From positions 1-64,000 of the forward strand of contig JBDTVS010000045.1 in NCBI GenBank assembly GCA_040007095.1: 64,000 nt of DNA, written 5' to 3'. The position numbers and the translations under genes were made by a program. This stretch comes from JBDTVS01 sp040007095. GTDB lineage: Bacteria; Acidobacteriota; Vicinamibacteria; Vicinamibacterales; CAVVIG01. Each line of letters opens with the position of its first letter. Position 1 is the first letter of the stretch. The notes below the pieces were generated by a model. That model did not search any database. It saw only the letters and a program-made list of their open reading frames with translations, and had not been told where the DNA came from. Positions 1-7,313 of the stretch are shown piece by piece.

Positions 1-68
1 CAACGCCGCGAGGCGGGATGCAGCGCTCGCCGAATGCAGACGGACTTTTACCACGAGCTGCTAGGGAC
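1..68 (+). repeat. Structured intergenic repeat, copy A (truncated by window edge)
   Basis: This stretch matches 5182-5249 with only about four differences in 67 bases, so it is the right-hand part of the same element. It contains the core sequence GCCGCGAGGCGGGATGCA and the right terminal arm at 39-61. The left arm would lie before the window. An 89-codon open frame crosses it, but that frame runs through repeat sequence and I do not regard it as a gene. Confidence 0.8.
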
Positions 69-70
69 CC

Positions 71-130
71 GCACAAGAATAAGGTTCGCATCGTGGCCGC
101 CGATGCAATTTGCAAACGTTATTCTTGCGC
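71..130. repeat. Inverted repeat sharing a block with repeat copy D
   Basis: Arms 71-90 and 111-130 pair at 17 of 20 positions around a 20-nt loop. The loop holds GGCCGCCGATGCA, which also occurs inside copy D at 25122-25134. This looks like the left end of a D-like element broken by the neighbouring copy B, because the sequence GCCGATGCA recurs at 99-107 and 177-185. Confidence 0.6.
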
Positions 131-136
131 GGGCCC

Positions 137-302
137 TTAGTACTCCGTTTCGCAATTACGCTAACGTATCGGGCGCCGATGCATCCCGCCTCGCGGCGTT
201 GCTCGTCGGTCAAATGCTCCCGGCATTCTTCCTCCTCGCGCCTGGCGATCCGGGCGCCTCGACACCCGAATACGTCACCGTAATTACGAAACGGAGTACT
301 TA
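137..302 (-). repeat. Structured intergenic repeat, copy B
   Basis: The terminal arms 137-160 and 279-302 are complementary at 22 of 24 positions. The interior carries the family core (TGCATCCCGCCTCGCGGCGTT at 180-200) in the orientation opposite to copies A and C. A small perfect hairpin, AATGC-TCCCG-GCATT, lies at 213-227. The element ends 36 nt before the hpnD start codon. Confidence 0.8.
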
Positions 303-338
303 GCGTGCGGTGATTTCCCGTCCGCAGGCGCAGACGTC

Positions 339-1157
339 ATGGCGAGAAAAACGAGCTTCTACTACTCGTTTCTGGTTCTGCCGGCCGACCAGCGCCGTGC
401 GATTGTCGCCGTCTGGGATTTCTGTCGGGCGGTCGACGATGCGGTTGACGAGAGTCCCGCGGCCGGAGGCGGAACCCCGACCGGGCGCGACGCGATCGCC
501 TTCTGGCGCGCCGAACTGGCCCGCTGTTTCGAAGGGGCCGAGCCGCAGACGCGGCAGGGGCGCCGGCTCCAACCGTTCGCCACGACGTTCAATCTTCCTC
601 GAGCGGCCTTCGACGATGTGATCGACGGCGTCGCCATGGATCTCGATACAACGCGGTACGAGACCTTCACCGATCTGTACGAGTACTGCCGGCGTGTGGC
701 CTCGGCGGTCGGTATGATCTGCATCCAGATCTTCGGCTGCCGGAGCGAGGCGGCGCGCGAGTATGCACTGAACCTGGGGCTCGCCTTGCAGGTCACGAAC
801 ATTCTTCGCGACGTCGCCGGCGACCTGGAACGCGGACGTCTGTACTTGCCGCTCGAAGATCTGCGGGCGTTCGGCTGCTCGGTCGACGCGCTGTCGGCGG
901 GCGTCATGACCGAGCCTGTCCGCCGATTGATCGAGTACGAGTGCCAGCGCGCACGCGCCTTCTATCGGCGCGCGGCCGAAGTCAAGCCGCCAGAGGATCG
1001 TCATCGTCTGGTCGCCGCCGAAATCATGCGGGCCGTATACTTCGAAACGCTGAATCGGATCGAACTGGTCGGCTACGATATCTTCACGACACGGGTACGG
1101 CCGCCTCGGGCCACCCAGGCAATCATCGCCCTCAAACAATGGCTATGGCGCTTTTGA
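339..1157 (+). CDS. hpnD: Presqualene diphosphate synthase HpnD
   Basis: 272 residues, trans-isoprenyl diphosphate synthase fold (squalene/phytoene synthase family). HpnD condenses two farnesyl diphosphates to presqualene diphosphate, the first step of the HpnCDE route to squalene and hopanoids. The two metal-binding aspartate motifs are visible: DFCRAVDDAVDE near residue 27 and NILRDVAGD near residue 152. The start ATG precedes MARKTSFYYSFLVLP, the usual N-terminus for the family. The 3' end overlaps hpnE by 19 nt, so the pair is one transcription unit. I assign HpnD rather than HpnC from the adjacent hpnE and the N-terminal sequence. hpnC is not in the window. No strong ribosome-binding site is seen. 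Confidence 0.88.
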   Translation: MARKTSFYYSFLVLPADQRRAIVAVWDFCRAVDDAVDESPAAGGGTPTGRDAIAFWRAELARCFEGAEPQTRQGRRLQPFATTFNLPRAAFDDVIDGVAMDLDTTRYETFTDLYEYCRRVASAVGMICIQIFGCRSEAAREYALNLGLALQVTNILRDVAGDLERGRLYLPLEDLRAFGCSVDALSAGVMTEPVRRLIEYECQRARAFYRRAAEVKPPEDRHRLVAAEIMRAVYFETLNRIELVGYDIFTTRVRPPRATQAIIALKQWLWRF

Positions 1158-2518
1158 CCAGTCCGGACGTAGTGGTTGTCGGGGCGGGATTCGCCGGACT
1201 GAGCGCCGCCGTCCGGCTGACGACGCGCGGCATGCGGGTGCTCGTGGTCGAAGGCCGGTCACGGCTGGGCGGCCGTGCGACGGCGTTCGCCGATGCGGTG
1301 ACCGGAGAGTTCGTCGACAACGGTCAGCACGTGCTCATGGGCTGCTACACCGCCACGCTGGCGTTCCTGCAGGACATCGGAGCGCTCGGCCACGTGCGCA
1401 TGCAGCCAACGCTGAGCGTGACGATGATCGACCGGACCGGCAAGCGCTCCCGCCTCGCGTGCCCACCGCTGCCGGCGCCATGGCATCTGCTCGCCGGCGT
1501 GATCGAGTGGGAGGCGCTCGACTGGGCGGACCGTTTGTCGTTGCTGCGGATGACCACGCCACTGAAGCTCGCGCGCGATCCGCATCGCCTCGCCGCGTCG
1601 CCGGGCGAGACGGTCGAAACCTGGCTCGTTCGACACGGCCAGACCGAGCGGCTGCGGGAGATGCTGTGGCGCCCGCTCGCGCTTGCGGCGCTCAATCAGC
1701 CGGCCGCTCATGCCGGCGCCGCGCCCTTCGCCCGCGTGCTGGCCGAGATGTTCACGGGCGAGACGGCAGCGGCATCCATCGTCCTGCCGACGAAACCGCT
1801 GGACAAGATGTACGCCGAGCCCGCGCGCGAGTTCATCGAGGCGCGGGGCGGCGAGGTACGCACCGGCGCCACCGCGACGATTCGTCTGTCGGGCGCACGC
1901 GTGACCGACGTCGAAGCCGGCGGCCAGCACTGGTTGCCGCGCGCGGTGATTGCCGCGGTGCCGTGGTTCGCCATTCACAGTCTGTTCGACGGGCGCCTGG
2001 ACGCAATCGCCGATATCGTCGAGCGGGCGGGGCGGATGGCTTCCTCGCCAATCGCGACGGTCAACCTGTGGTTCGACAGACCCGTATTGGACGAACCGTT
2101 CGTGGGCCTGCCCGGACGAGTGATGCAGTGGGTGTTCGACAAGCGAACGGTCTTCGGCGAGTCCTCGTCGCATCTTTCGCTGGTCTCGAGTGGCGCCGAT
2201 GCCATTGTCGGCCTGCCGAACGACCAATTGATCGCGCTGGCCCACGCCGAGCTTCTGGAGTCGCTTCCGCCGGTGCGAGGCGCCCGCCTCCTGCGTTCGA
2301 CAGTTGTTCGCGAGCGGCAGGCCACGTTCTCGCTTGCGCCGGGCCAACCTGCCCGGCCGGCGACTGAAACGCCGGTCGGCGGACTGTTTCTGGCCGGCGA
2401 CTGGATCGACACCGGGCTGCCCGCGACGATCGAGAGCGCCGTTCGATCCGGACACCGGGCGGCGGACGCAGTGAGTCGCGAGTTCGGGCAGCTGGTCGCC
2501 GCGACGCCCGGTCGATGA
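1139..2518 (+). CDS. hpnE: Hydroxysqualene dehydroxylase HpnE (FAD-dependent)
   Basis: 459 residues, flavin amine-oxidase/desaturase family. It reductively removes the hydroxyl of hydroxysqualene to give squalene. A Rossmann FAD motif GAGFAGLSAA lies near residue 16, followed by a GG-type motif in RSRLGGRATAF, the HpnE-typical NGQHVLMGCY, and a C-terminal FAD contact LAGDWIDTGLPATIESA. The start ATG sits inside the end of hpnD; a second in-frame ATG two codons later is equally possible. The open frame continues upstream as an antisense-like shadow of hpnD, so the start is fixed by homology to the FAD motif. Its position directly after hpnD supports squalene synthesis. Confidence 0.88.
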   Translation: MAMALLTSPDVVVVGAGFAGLSAAVRLTTRGMRVLVVEGRSRLGGRATAFADAVTGEFVDNGQHVLMGCYTATLAFLQDIGALGHVRMQPTLSVTMIDRTGKRSRLACPPLPAPWHLLAGVIEWEALDWADRLSLLRMTTPLKLARDPHRLAASPGETVETWLVRHGQTERLREMLWRPLALAALNQPAAHAGAAPFARVLAEMFTGETAAASIVLPTKPLDKMYAEPAREFIEARGGEVRTGATATIRLSGARVTDVEAGGQHWLPRAVIAAVPWFAIHSLFDGRLDAIADIVERAGRMASSPIATVNLWFDRPVLDEPFVGLPGRVMQWVFDKRTVFGESSSHLSLVSSGADAIVGLPNDQLIALAHAELLESLPPVRGARLLRSTVVRERQATFSLAPGQPARPATETPVGGLFLAGDWIDTGLPATIESAVRSGHRAADAVSREFGQLVAATPGR

Positions 2519-2531
2519 TTTACTCACATTC

Positions 2532-3830
2532 ATGAACACGATCGTCGTTCATTACAAAGAGCTCGCCCTCAAGGGCCGGAACCGCCCGTGGTTCGTGCAG
2601 CAGCTCGTGCGCAATCTACGGACAGCCGTCCGCGGCCTCCAGGTACATGCGGTCCGATCGGTCATGGGCCGAATCGAAATCGAGCTTTCTCTCGCGGCGG
2701 GAGGACGTACGGAAACCACGGGCTCCACCGGAAACGGTGCGGTCGCCAGCCTCAACGGCGCCGGCTCGGATGGCGGGCACGGCGGCGCGCTGGGAGCCGC
2801 ATCGCCGGCGTGGGCGGCGCTGCGCGATCGGATCGGCCACGTATTCGGGATCGCGAATTTTTCGTACGCGGGACGCGCGGCTCACGACTTCTCGGCTCTG
2901 TCAGAGGCCATCCTGACCGACCTCGGCGACACACAGACACCCTCGTTTCGCGTGAGTGCGCGGCGGGCCGATAAGCAGCTGCCGTTCACGTCACCGCAAA
3001 TCGAACTTGAGGTGGGCGGCCGGATCAAAGAAGCAACCGGGTGGCGCGTCAACCTCGGCGCTCCGGCGTTAACCATTCACATCGAGATGATGCCGAGCCA
3101 CGCGTTCTATTACTTCGGCAAGGAACCGGGCGCGGGTGGGCTGCCAACCGGCACCGGCGGTCGCGTGGCGTGCCTGCTGTCGGGCGGAATCGACTCGCCG
3201 GTGGCCGCGTATCGAATGATGCGCCGCGGATGCTCCGTTCTGCTGATTCACTTTCACAGCTATCCGATTCTGTCGCGCGCATCGCAGGAAAAAGTGCGCG
3301 AGATCGCGACGCTCTTGACGAAGTATCAGCTGCGATCGCGTTTGCACCTGGTGCCCTTCGGCGAGCTGCAGCAGCAGATCCTGCTCTCGGTACAGCCCGA
3401 ACTGCGGGTGGTGGTCTACCGCCGCCTGATGCTGCGCATTGCGGAGAAGCTGGCGCGCCGCTGGCGCGCCCGGGCGCTGGTCACAGGGGAAGTCGTGGGC
3501 CAGGTCGCTTCGCAAACGCTGGAGAATCTCACCACCATCGCCGGCGCGGCGACGATGGAAATTCTCAGGCCGCTGGTGGGCATGGACAAGGACGAAATTA
3601 TCGATCAGGCGCAGCGCCTCGGGACCTATCCCATTTCGATCATCCCCGACCAGGACTGCTGTCAGCTGTTCACGCCTCGCCATCCGGCGACGCGGGCCCG
3701 GCCGGATCACATCGAAGCCGCCGAGCGCGTGTTGCCGATCGCCGAGATGGTCGACGCGGCGATCGCGGCCTCGGTCGTGGAAGAGCTCAGATTTCCGACG
3801 ACCTCGGGCACCGACGCCGCGCATGGGTAG
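2532..3830 (+). CDS. thiI: tRNA 4-thiouridine synthase ThiI
   Basis: 432 residues. ThiI adenylates U8 of tRNA and transfers sulfur to give 4-thiouridine; it can also serve thiazole synthesis. The N-terminus carries the NFLD/THUMP region beginning HYKELALKGRNRPWF. The PP-loop ATPase motif SGGIDSPVA is near residue 217, and a conserved DQDCCQLFTP segment with paired cysteines is near 374. There is no C-terminal rhodanese domain, as in Bacillus and unlike E. coli. A glycine-rich insert of about 30 residues (near 58-90) is unusual and probably a disordered loop. It starts 13 nt after hpnE, on the same strand. Confidence 0.9.
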   Translation: MNTIVVHYKELALKGRNRPWFVQQLVRNLRTAVRGLQVHAVRSVMGRIEIELSLAAGGRTETTGSTGNGAVASLNGAGSDGGHGGALGAASPAWAALRDRIGHVFGIANFSYAGRAAHDFSALSEAILTDLGDTQTPSFRVSARRADKQLPFTSPQIELEVGGRIKEATGWRVNLGAPALTIHIEMMPSHAFYYFGKEPGAGGLPTGTGGRVACLLSGGIDSPVAAYRMMRRGCSVLLIHFHSYPILSRASQEKVREIATLLTKYQLRSRLHLVPFGELQQQILLSVQPELRVVVYRRLMLRIAEKLARRWRARALVTGEVVGQVASQTLENLTTIAGAATMEILRPLVGMDKDEIIDQAQRLGTYPISIIPDQDCCQLFTPRHPATRARPDHIEAAERVLPIAEMVDAAIAASVVEELRFPTTSGTDAAHG

Positions 3831-4014
3831 CGCCACATTGCAGCGATATCGTACGTTGGCGCTGCACCGGACACGACGAAAATGTTCTGCTGGTGGCATC
3901 CGGGCGAGTGCCGCGCGGCGGCCACCGATGGAATTGGGCCGGAACGCTTGCGCTGGTCCAGTCTTAAGTGCAACTATTCTGAAATCTGAAAATCGTGTGT
4001 GACTGGAGCGAAGT

Positions 4015-5082
4015 ATGGCTACGGCGCTGAGTGTCGGACGAATCGAAGAAATTCTTGGCGGCGAGTCGGGCCTTCTCGAGCATGAGTGCAAGACGATTCC
4101 GAAACAGAGCTTGCACTTGCCCGGTCCCGATTCCGTGGACCGCCTGTTCGCGCTGTCCGATCGCCCGACGCGCGTGCTGTCGAGCCTGCAAGCGCTCCTG
4201 GACGGCGGTAGACTCGGCGGAAGCGGATACGTGTCGATCCTGCCGGTCGACCAGGGCATCGAACATTCGGCCGGGGCGTCGTTCGCGCCGAATCCGATCT
4301 ATTTCGATCCGGAGAGCATCGTCAAGCTTGCCATCGAGGGCGGCTGCAACGGCGTCGCCTCGACGCTGGGCGTGCTGGGAGCAGTGGCGCGCAAGTACGC
4401 CCACAAGATTCCGTTCGTGCTCAAGGTCAACCACAACGAATTTCTGTCGTACCCCAACTCCTACGATCAGATTCGCTTCGCGAGCGTCAAACAGGCGTTC
4501 GACATGGGCGCGATTGGCGTCGGCGCGACGATCTATTTCGGCTCCGAGGAATCAAAACGACAGATTGTCGAGATTAGTGAGACGTTTCAGCATGCACACG
4601 AACTGGGACTGTGCACCATCCTCTGGTGCTACATGCGCAATCCCGCCTTCAAGACCAAAGAAGCCGATTACCACGTGGCCGCCGACCTGACCGGTCAGGC
4701 GAATCATCTTGGCGTCACCATCCAGGCCGACATCATCAAGCAGAAGCTGCCCGAGAACAACGGCGGGTTCACCGCAGTCAATTTCGGCAAGACCGACAAG
4801 CGTGTCTACAGTCAATTGACCACGGATCACCCGATCGATCTGACGCGATATCAGGTGGCGAACTGCTACATGGGTCGGGCGGGCTTGATCAATTCCGGCG
4901 GCGCCTCGGTCGGCGACAGCGACTTGAAGGAAGCGGTGAAAACGGCCGTGATCAACAAGCGCGCCGGCGGGATGGGATTGATTTCCGGCCGGAAGGCGTT
5001 CCAGAAGCCGATGGCCGACGGCGTCGCCCTGCTGACGGCGATCCAGGACGTCTATCTCGCGCAGGAAATCACGATCGCCTAG
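4015..5082 (+). CDS. fbaB: Class I fructose-bisphosphate aldolase FbaB
   Basis: 355 residues, very close over its whole length to E. coli FbaB of the DhnA-type class I aldolases. It cleaves fructose-1,6-bisphosphate through a Schiff base and needs no metal. Diagnostic stretches are GYVSILPVDQGIEHSAGASF near residue 71, KVNHNEFLSYPN near 138, GATIYFGSEES near 172, and NCYMGRAGLINSGGA near 283. GGAG lies 8 nt before the ATG. A 184-nt gap separates it from thiI, so it probably has its own promoter; a TATTCT hexamer about 40 nt upstream is a weak candidate. The TAG stop abuts repeat copy C. Confidence 0.93.
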   Translation: MATALSVGRIEEILGGESGLLEHECKTIPKQSLHLPGPDSVDRLFALSDRPTRVLSSLQALLDGGRLGGSGYVSILPVDQGIEHSAGASFAPNPIYFDPESIVKLAIEGGCNGVASTLGVLGAVARKYAHKIPFVLKVNHNEFLSYPNSYDQIRFASVKQAFDMGAIGVGATIYFGSEESKRQIVEISETFQHAHELGLCTILWCYMRNPAFKTKEADYHVAADLTGQANHLGVTIQADIIKQKLPENNGGFTAVNFGKTDKRVYSQLTTDHPIDLTRYQVANCYMGRAGLINSGGASVGDSDLKEAVKTAVINKRAGGMGLISGRKAFQKPMADGVALLTAIQDVYLAQEITIA

Positions 5083-5242
5083 CGGCCCGTGGTGAAAGTC
5101 CGTCGTCGCACCGAGGCGGGCGATGCGCCCGATTCGCCAGGCGCGAAACGCGAGAATACCGGGAGTATTTGAGCGTTGAGCAAACGCCGCGAGGCGGGAT
5201 GCAGCGCTCGCCGAATGCAGACGGACTTTTACCACGGGCTGC
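5082..5242 (+). repeat. Structured intergenic repeat, copy C
   Basis: The terminal arms 5082-5104 and 5220-5242 pair at 21 of 23 positions. Between them lies the family core, including AATAC-CGGGA-GTATT (5155-5169), a perfect 5-bp hairpin, and GCCGCGAGGCGGGATGCAG (5187-5205). The left arm begins on the last base of the fbaB stop codon, and the right arm ends 31 nt before the convergent NUDIX stop, so the element fills this gap. It could also serve as a two-way terminator hairpin. Confidence 0.85.
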
Positions 5243-5273
5243 CAGGGTCGCGTTCGAGGCGCGTGGCGGGCTG

Positions 5274-5858
5274 CTACATCCGCACCGGATGCAGCAGCCC
5301 CGCCAGGTAGTCGCGAAGTCCTTCTTCCGTGCTGCGAAACGCCAGTTCCTGCCACGGAATGCTCTCGCTGGTGAACTCGGCCGCTTCCAGCCCCTCGTCG
5401 TCGCAGCTTAGCGCGCCGCCGATCGCCGTGGCCGCATAGACGACGATGACCGGCGCGCGCCTCGGGTACGAGTAGATGTTCACCAGGCCGTCGAGACGGA
5501 CGTCCAGGCCGCACTCTTCTTTCGCTTCTCGAATCGCCGCCGTCGTCAGCGGCTCCCCGCGATCGACATAGCCGCCCGGGAAGACCCACCTGCCGTATCC
5601 AGGCTCGATCGCCCGGCGGACGAGCACGAGGCGATCGCTATCCGTACGAATGATCGTGCCCACGGCGATTTTCGGATCCAGGTAGAACACGAACTCACAC
5701 GCGGTGCAGACCAGCCGCTCCGGCTCGGTCGCTTTGAGGATCCGACCCTCGAGCGAGCCTCCGCATCGCGGGCAGAACCGATAGGGGGACTGATCGTCGT
5801 GAGAATGGTCGGGAGAATCAATCGGCGTATACACCACGCACCACCATGATGGCCGCAA
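5274..5858 (-). CDS. NUDIX hydrolase with N-terminal zinc ribbon
   Basis: 194 residues from a TTG at the edge of the frame; a GTG seven or eight codons in is an equally good start. Residues near 28-54 hold CPRCGG and CTACEF, a four-cysteine zinc ribbon. The NUDIX box follows near residues 94-116 (GGYVDRGEP then REAKEECGL), with the glutamates that bind magnesium. Family members hydrolyse nucleoside diphosphate compounds such as NADH or ADP-ribose; the exact substrate cannot be read from the sequence. It diverges from def with a gap of 36 nt. Confidence 0.82.
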   Translation of the reverse strand: MRPSWWCVVYTPIDSPDHSHDDQSPYRFCPRCGGSLEGRILKATEPERLVCTACEFVFYLDPKIAVGTIIRTDSDRLVLVRRAIEPGYGRWVFPGGYVDRGEPLTTAAIREAKEECGLDVRLDGLVNIYSYPRRAPVIVVYAATAIGGALSCDDEGLEAAEFTSESIPWQELAFRSTEEGLRDYLAGLLHPVRM

Positions 5859-5880
5859 GGCGTGCCGCTTTTCAAACTTG

Positions 5881-5886
5881 TATAAT
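5881..5886 (+). promoter_or_regulatory. -10 box for def (leaderless candidate)
   Basis: A perfect TATAAT sits 8 nt before the def ATG. Transcription would start at or within a couple of bases of the start codon, giving a leaderless mRNA. No clear TTGACA-like -35 is present at 17 nt. Confidence 0.55.
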
Positions 5887-5894
5887 CGGCGTCC

Positions 5895-6422
5895 ATGTCA
5901 ATCCTCAAGATCGCGCGCATGGGGCATCCTGTGCTGCGTACCCAGGCGCAGGCGCTCGATCGAGCCGCGCTGCGCAGTTCCGCAGTTCAGAAGCTGATCG
6001 ATGACATGGTGGAAACGATGACGGAATACCGGGGAGTCGGCCTGGCGGCGCCGCAGGTCCATGAGGAGTTGCGCATTTTCGTCGCGCTGCTCGACGCGGA
6101 CGAGGACGACGACGACAATCGCCCTGCCGTGGTGGCCGTCAATCCCGAGATCGTGCCGGCGGGCACAGAGATGGTCGAGGGGTGGGAAGGATGCCTCAGC
6201 ATCCCGGACATTCGCGGCCGCGTGCCCAGAGCGCGCGCGATCACCTTGCGGGCGCTGAATCGCAAGGGCGAACGCATCGAGATTCCTCTCCAGGATTTTC
6301 CGGCCCGCGTCGTCCAGCACGAGACGGACCACCTCGACGGCGTCCTGTTCTTCGATCGGATGCGATCGTTCGAGTCGATGACGTTTCTGGACGAGTACGC
6401 GCGGTTCTGGGCGAAAGATTGA
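5895..6422 (+). CDS. def: Peptide deformylase
   Basis: 175 residues. It removes the formyl group from the N-terminal methionine of new proteins. All three metal-site motifs are present: GVGLAAPQV (residues 47-55), EGCLSIP (near 97-103, with the metal cysteine) and QHETDHLDG (near 139-147, HExxH). A short acidic run DADEDDDDN near residue 68 is an insertion typical of some deformylases. The start is the only ATG close to the TATAAT box, and no ribosome-binding site precedes it, which fits leaderless translation. Confidence 0.95.
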   Translation: MSILKIARMGHPVLRTQAQALDRAALRSSAVQKLIDDMVETMTEYRGVGLAAPQVHEELRIFVALLDADEDDDDNRPAVVAVNPEIVPAGTEMVEGWEGCLSIPDIRGRVPRARAITLRALNRKGERIEIPLQDFPARVVQHETDHLDGVLFFDRMRSFESMTFLDEYARFWAKD

Positions 6423-6440
6423 CTGCCCGCCACGAACGAC

Positions 6441-6515
6441 ATTCAACGCAGAGACCGGAGAGCCCGCTGAGAGAAGCCTGGGATTCTCTGCGTACTCCGC
6501 AGGCTCTCGGTTGAG
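6441..6515. repeat. Imperfect inverted repeat of CGCAGAG/CTCTGCG type
   Basis: The gap after def holds AACGCAGAGACCGGAGAG and, 30 nt on, CTCTGCGTACTCCGCAGG, which are imperfect reverse complements. Such 9-nt-periodic micro-repeats recur in other spacers of this window. The hairpin could terminate def transcription. Confidence 0.5.
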
Positions 6516-6554
6516 TCGACGTCCTGTTGAACCACGACGGAGCAAAGGAGCACG

Positions 6555-7313
6555 ATGAGCACGATTCTGGTGACTGGAGGAGGGCGGGGGATCGGCCGCG
6601 CCATTGCGGTGGCGTTTGCCGAACCTGGAGCCGTGGTGGCGATCGCGGCGCGCAGTCAGGCGGATCTCGACGCCACCGGCGCGGAAATCGCGAAGCGCGG
6701 CGCCACGCCGGTGCTTCTGACCGTGGATATTCGCGACGAGCAGGCCGTCGCCGCGGCCTTCCGCCAACTTCGCGCGGTCAGCGACCGTCTCGACGTGCTG
6801 GTCAACAATGCGGGCGTCGGCGGTGGACAGTTGATTCAAGACTCCGATCCGGACGACTGGCGCAGGATCCTCGATACCAACGTCTTCGGCACCTTCCTCG
6901 TCACTCGCCACGCGGTTCCGTTGCTGAGCGACGGCGGACGGATCATCAACACATCGTCGGTGCTCGGACGATTCGGCGTGCCGGGCTACACGGCGTATTG
7001 TGCGTCGAAGCACGCGGTCATCGGGTTCACGCGGGCGCTGGCCCTGGAGCTCACCGGCCGCCGGATCACGGTCAACGCGATTTGTCCCGGCTGGGTCGAC
7101 ACCGACATGGCCGCGCAGGGGATGCAGAGCGGCGCCAATGCGATGGGCATCACGTTCGAGGAGTTCAAGGCACAGGCGATCGGCCGCGTCCCAATCGGGC
7201 GGATCATTCAGCCGGACGAAGTGGCGGGGCTGGTGAAATTCCTCGCGTCGGGGCATGCCTCCGCCATTACCGGTCAGACCTACAACATCTGCGGCGGCCA
7301 GACTATGGATTGA
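6555..7313 (+). CDS. Short-chain dehydrogenase/reductase (SDR)
   Basis: 252 residues, classical SDR. The cofactor motif TGGGRGIG is at residues 7-14, NNAG near 83, the catalytic serine in NTSSVLG near 138, and YCASK near 152-156. The family reduces or oxidises carbonyl or hydroxyl groups with NAD(P)H; a 3-oxoacyl-ACP-reductase-like role is possible but not proven. A good AAAGGAG ribosome-binding site precedes the ATG. The last 11 nt overlap the convergent thyX-like gene. Confidence 0.88.
   Translation: MSTILVTGGGRGIGRAIAVAFAEPGAVVAIAARSQADLDATGAEIAKRGATPVLLTVDIRDEQAVAAAFRQLRAVSDRLDVLVNNAGVGGGQLIQDSDPDDWRRILDTNVFGTFLVTRHAVPLLSDGGRIINTSSVLGRFGVPGYTAYCASKHAVIGFTRALALELTGRRITVNAICPGWVDTDMAAQGMQSGANAMGITFEEFKAQAIGRVPIGRIIQPDEVAGLVKFLASGHASAITGQTYNICGGQTMD

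Noticed and set aside
34..303. Open frame of 89 codons upstream of hpnD
   Set aside because: It lies wholly within the repeat copies and inverted repeats, has no ribosome-binding site and no recognisable product.
300..1139. Long antisense frame opposite hpnD, and similar ones opposite most genes
   Set aside because: High GC leaves long open frames on the other strand. Their products are Arg/Gly/Pro-rich without motifs, and the sense frames have clear family signatures.
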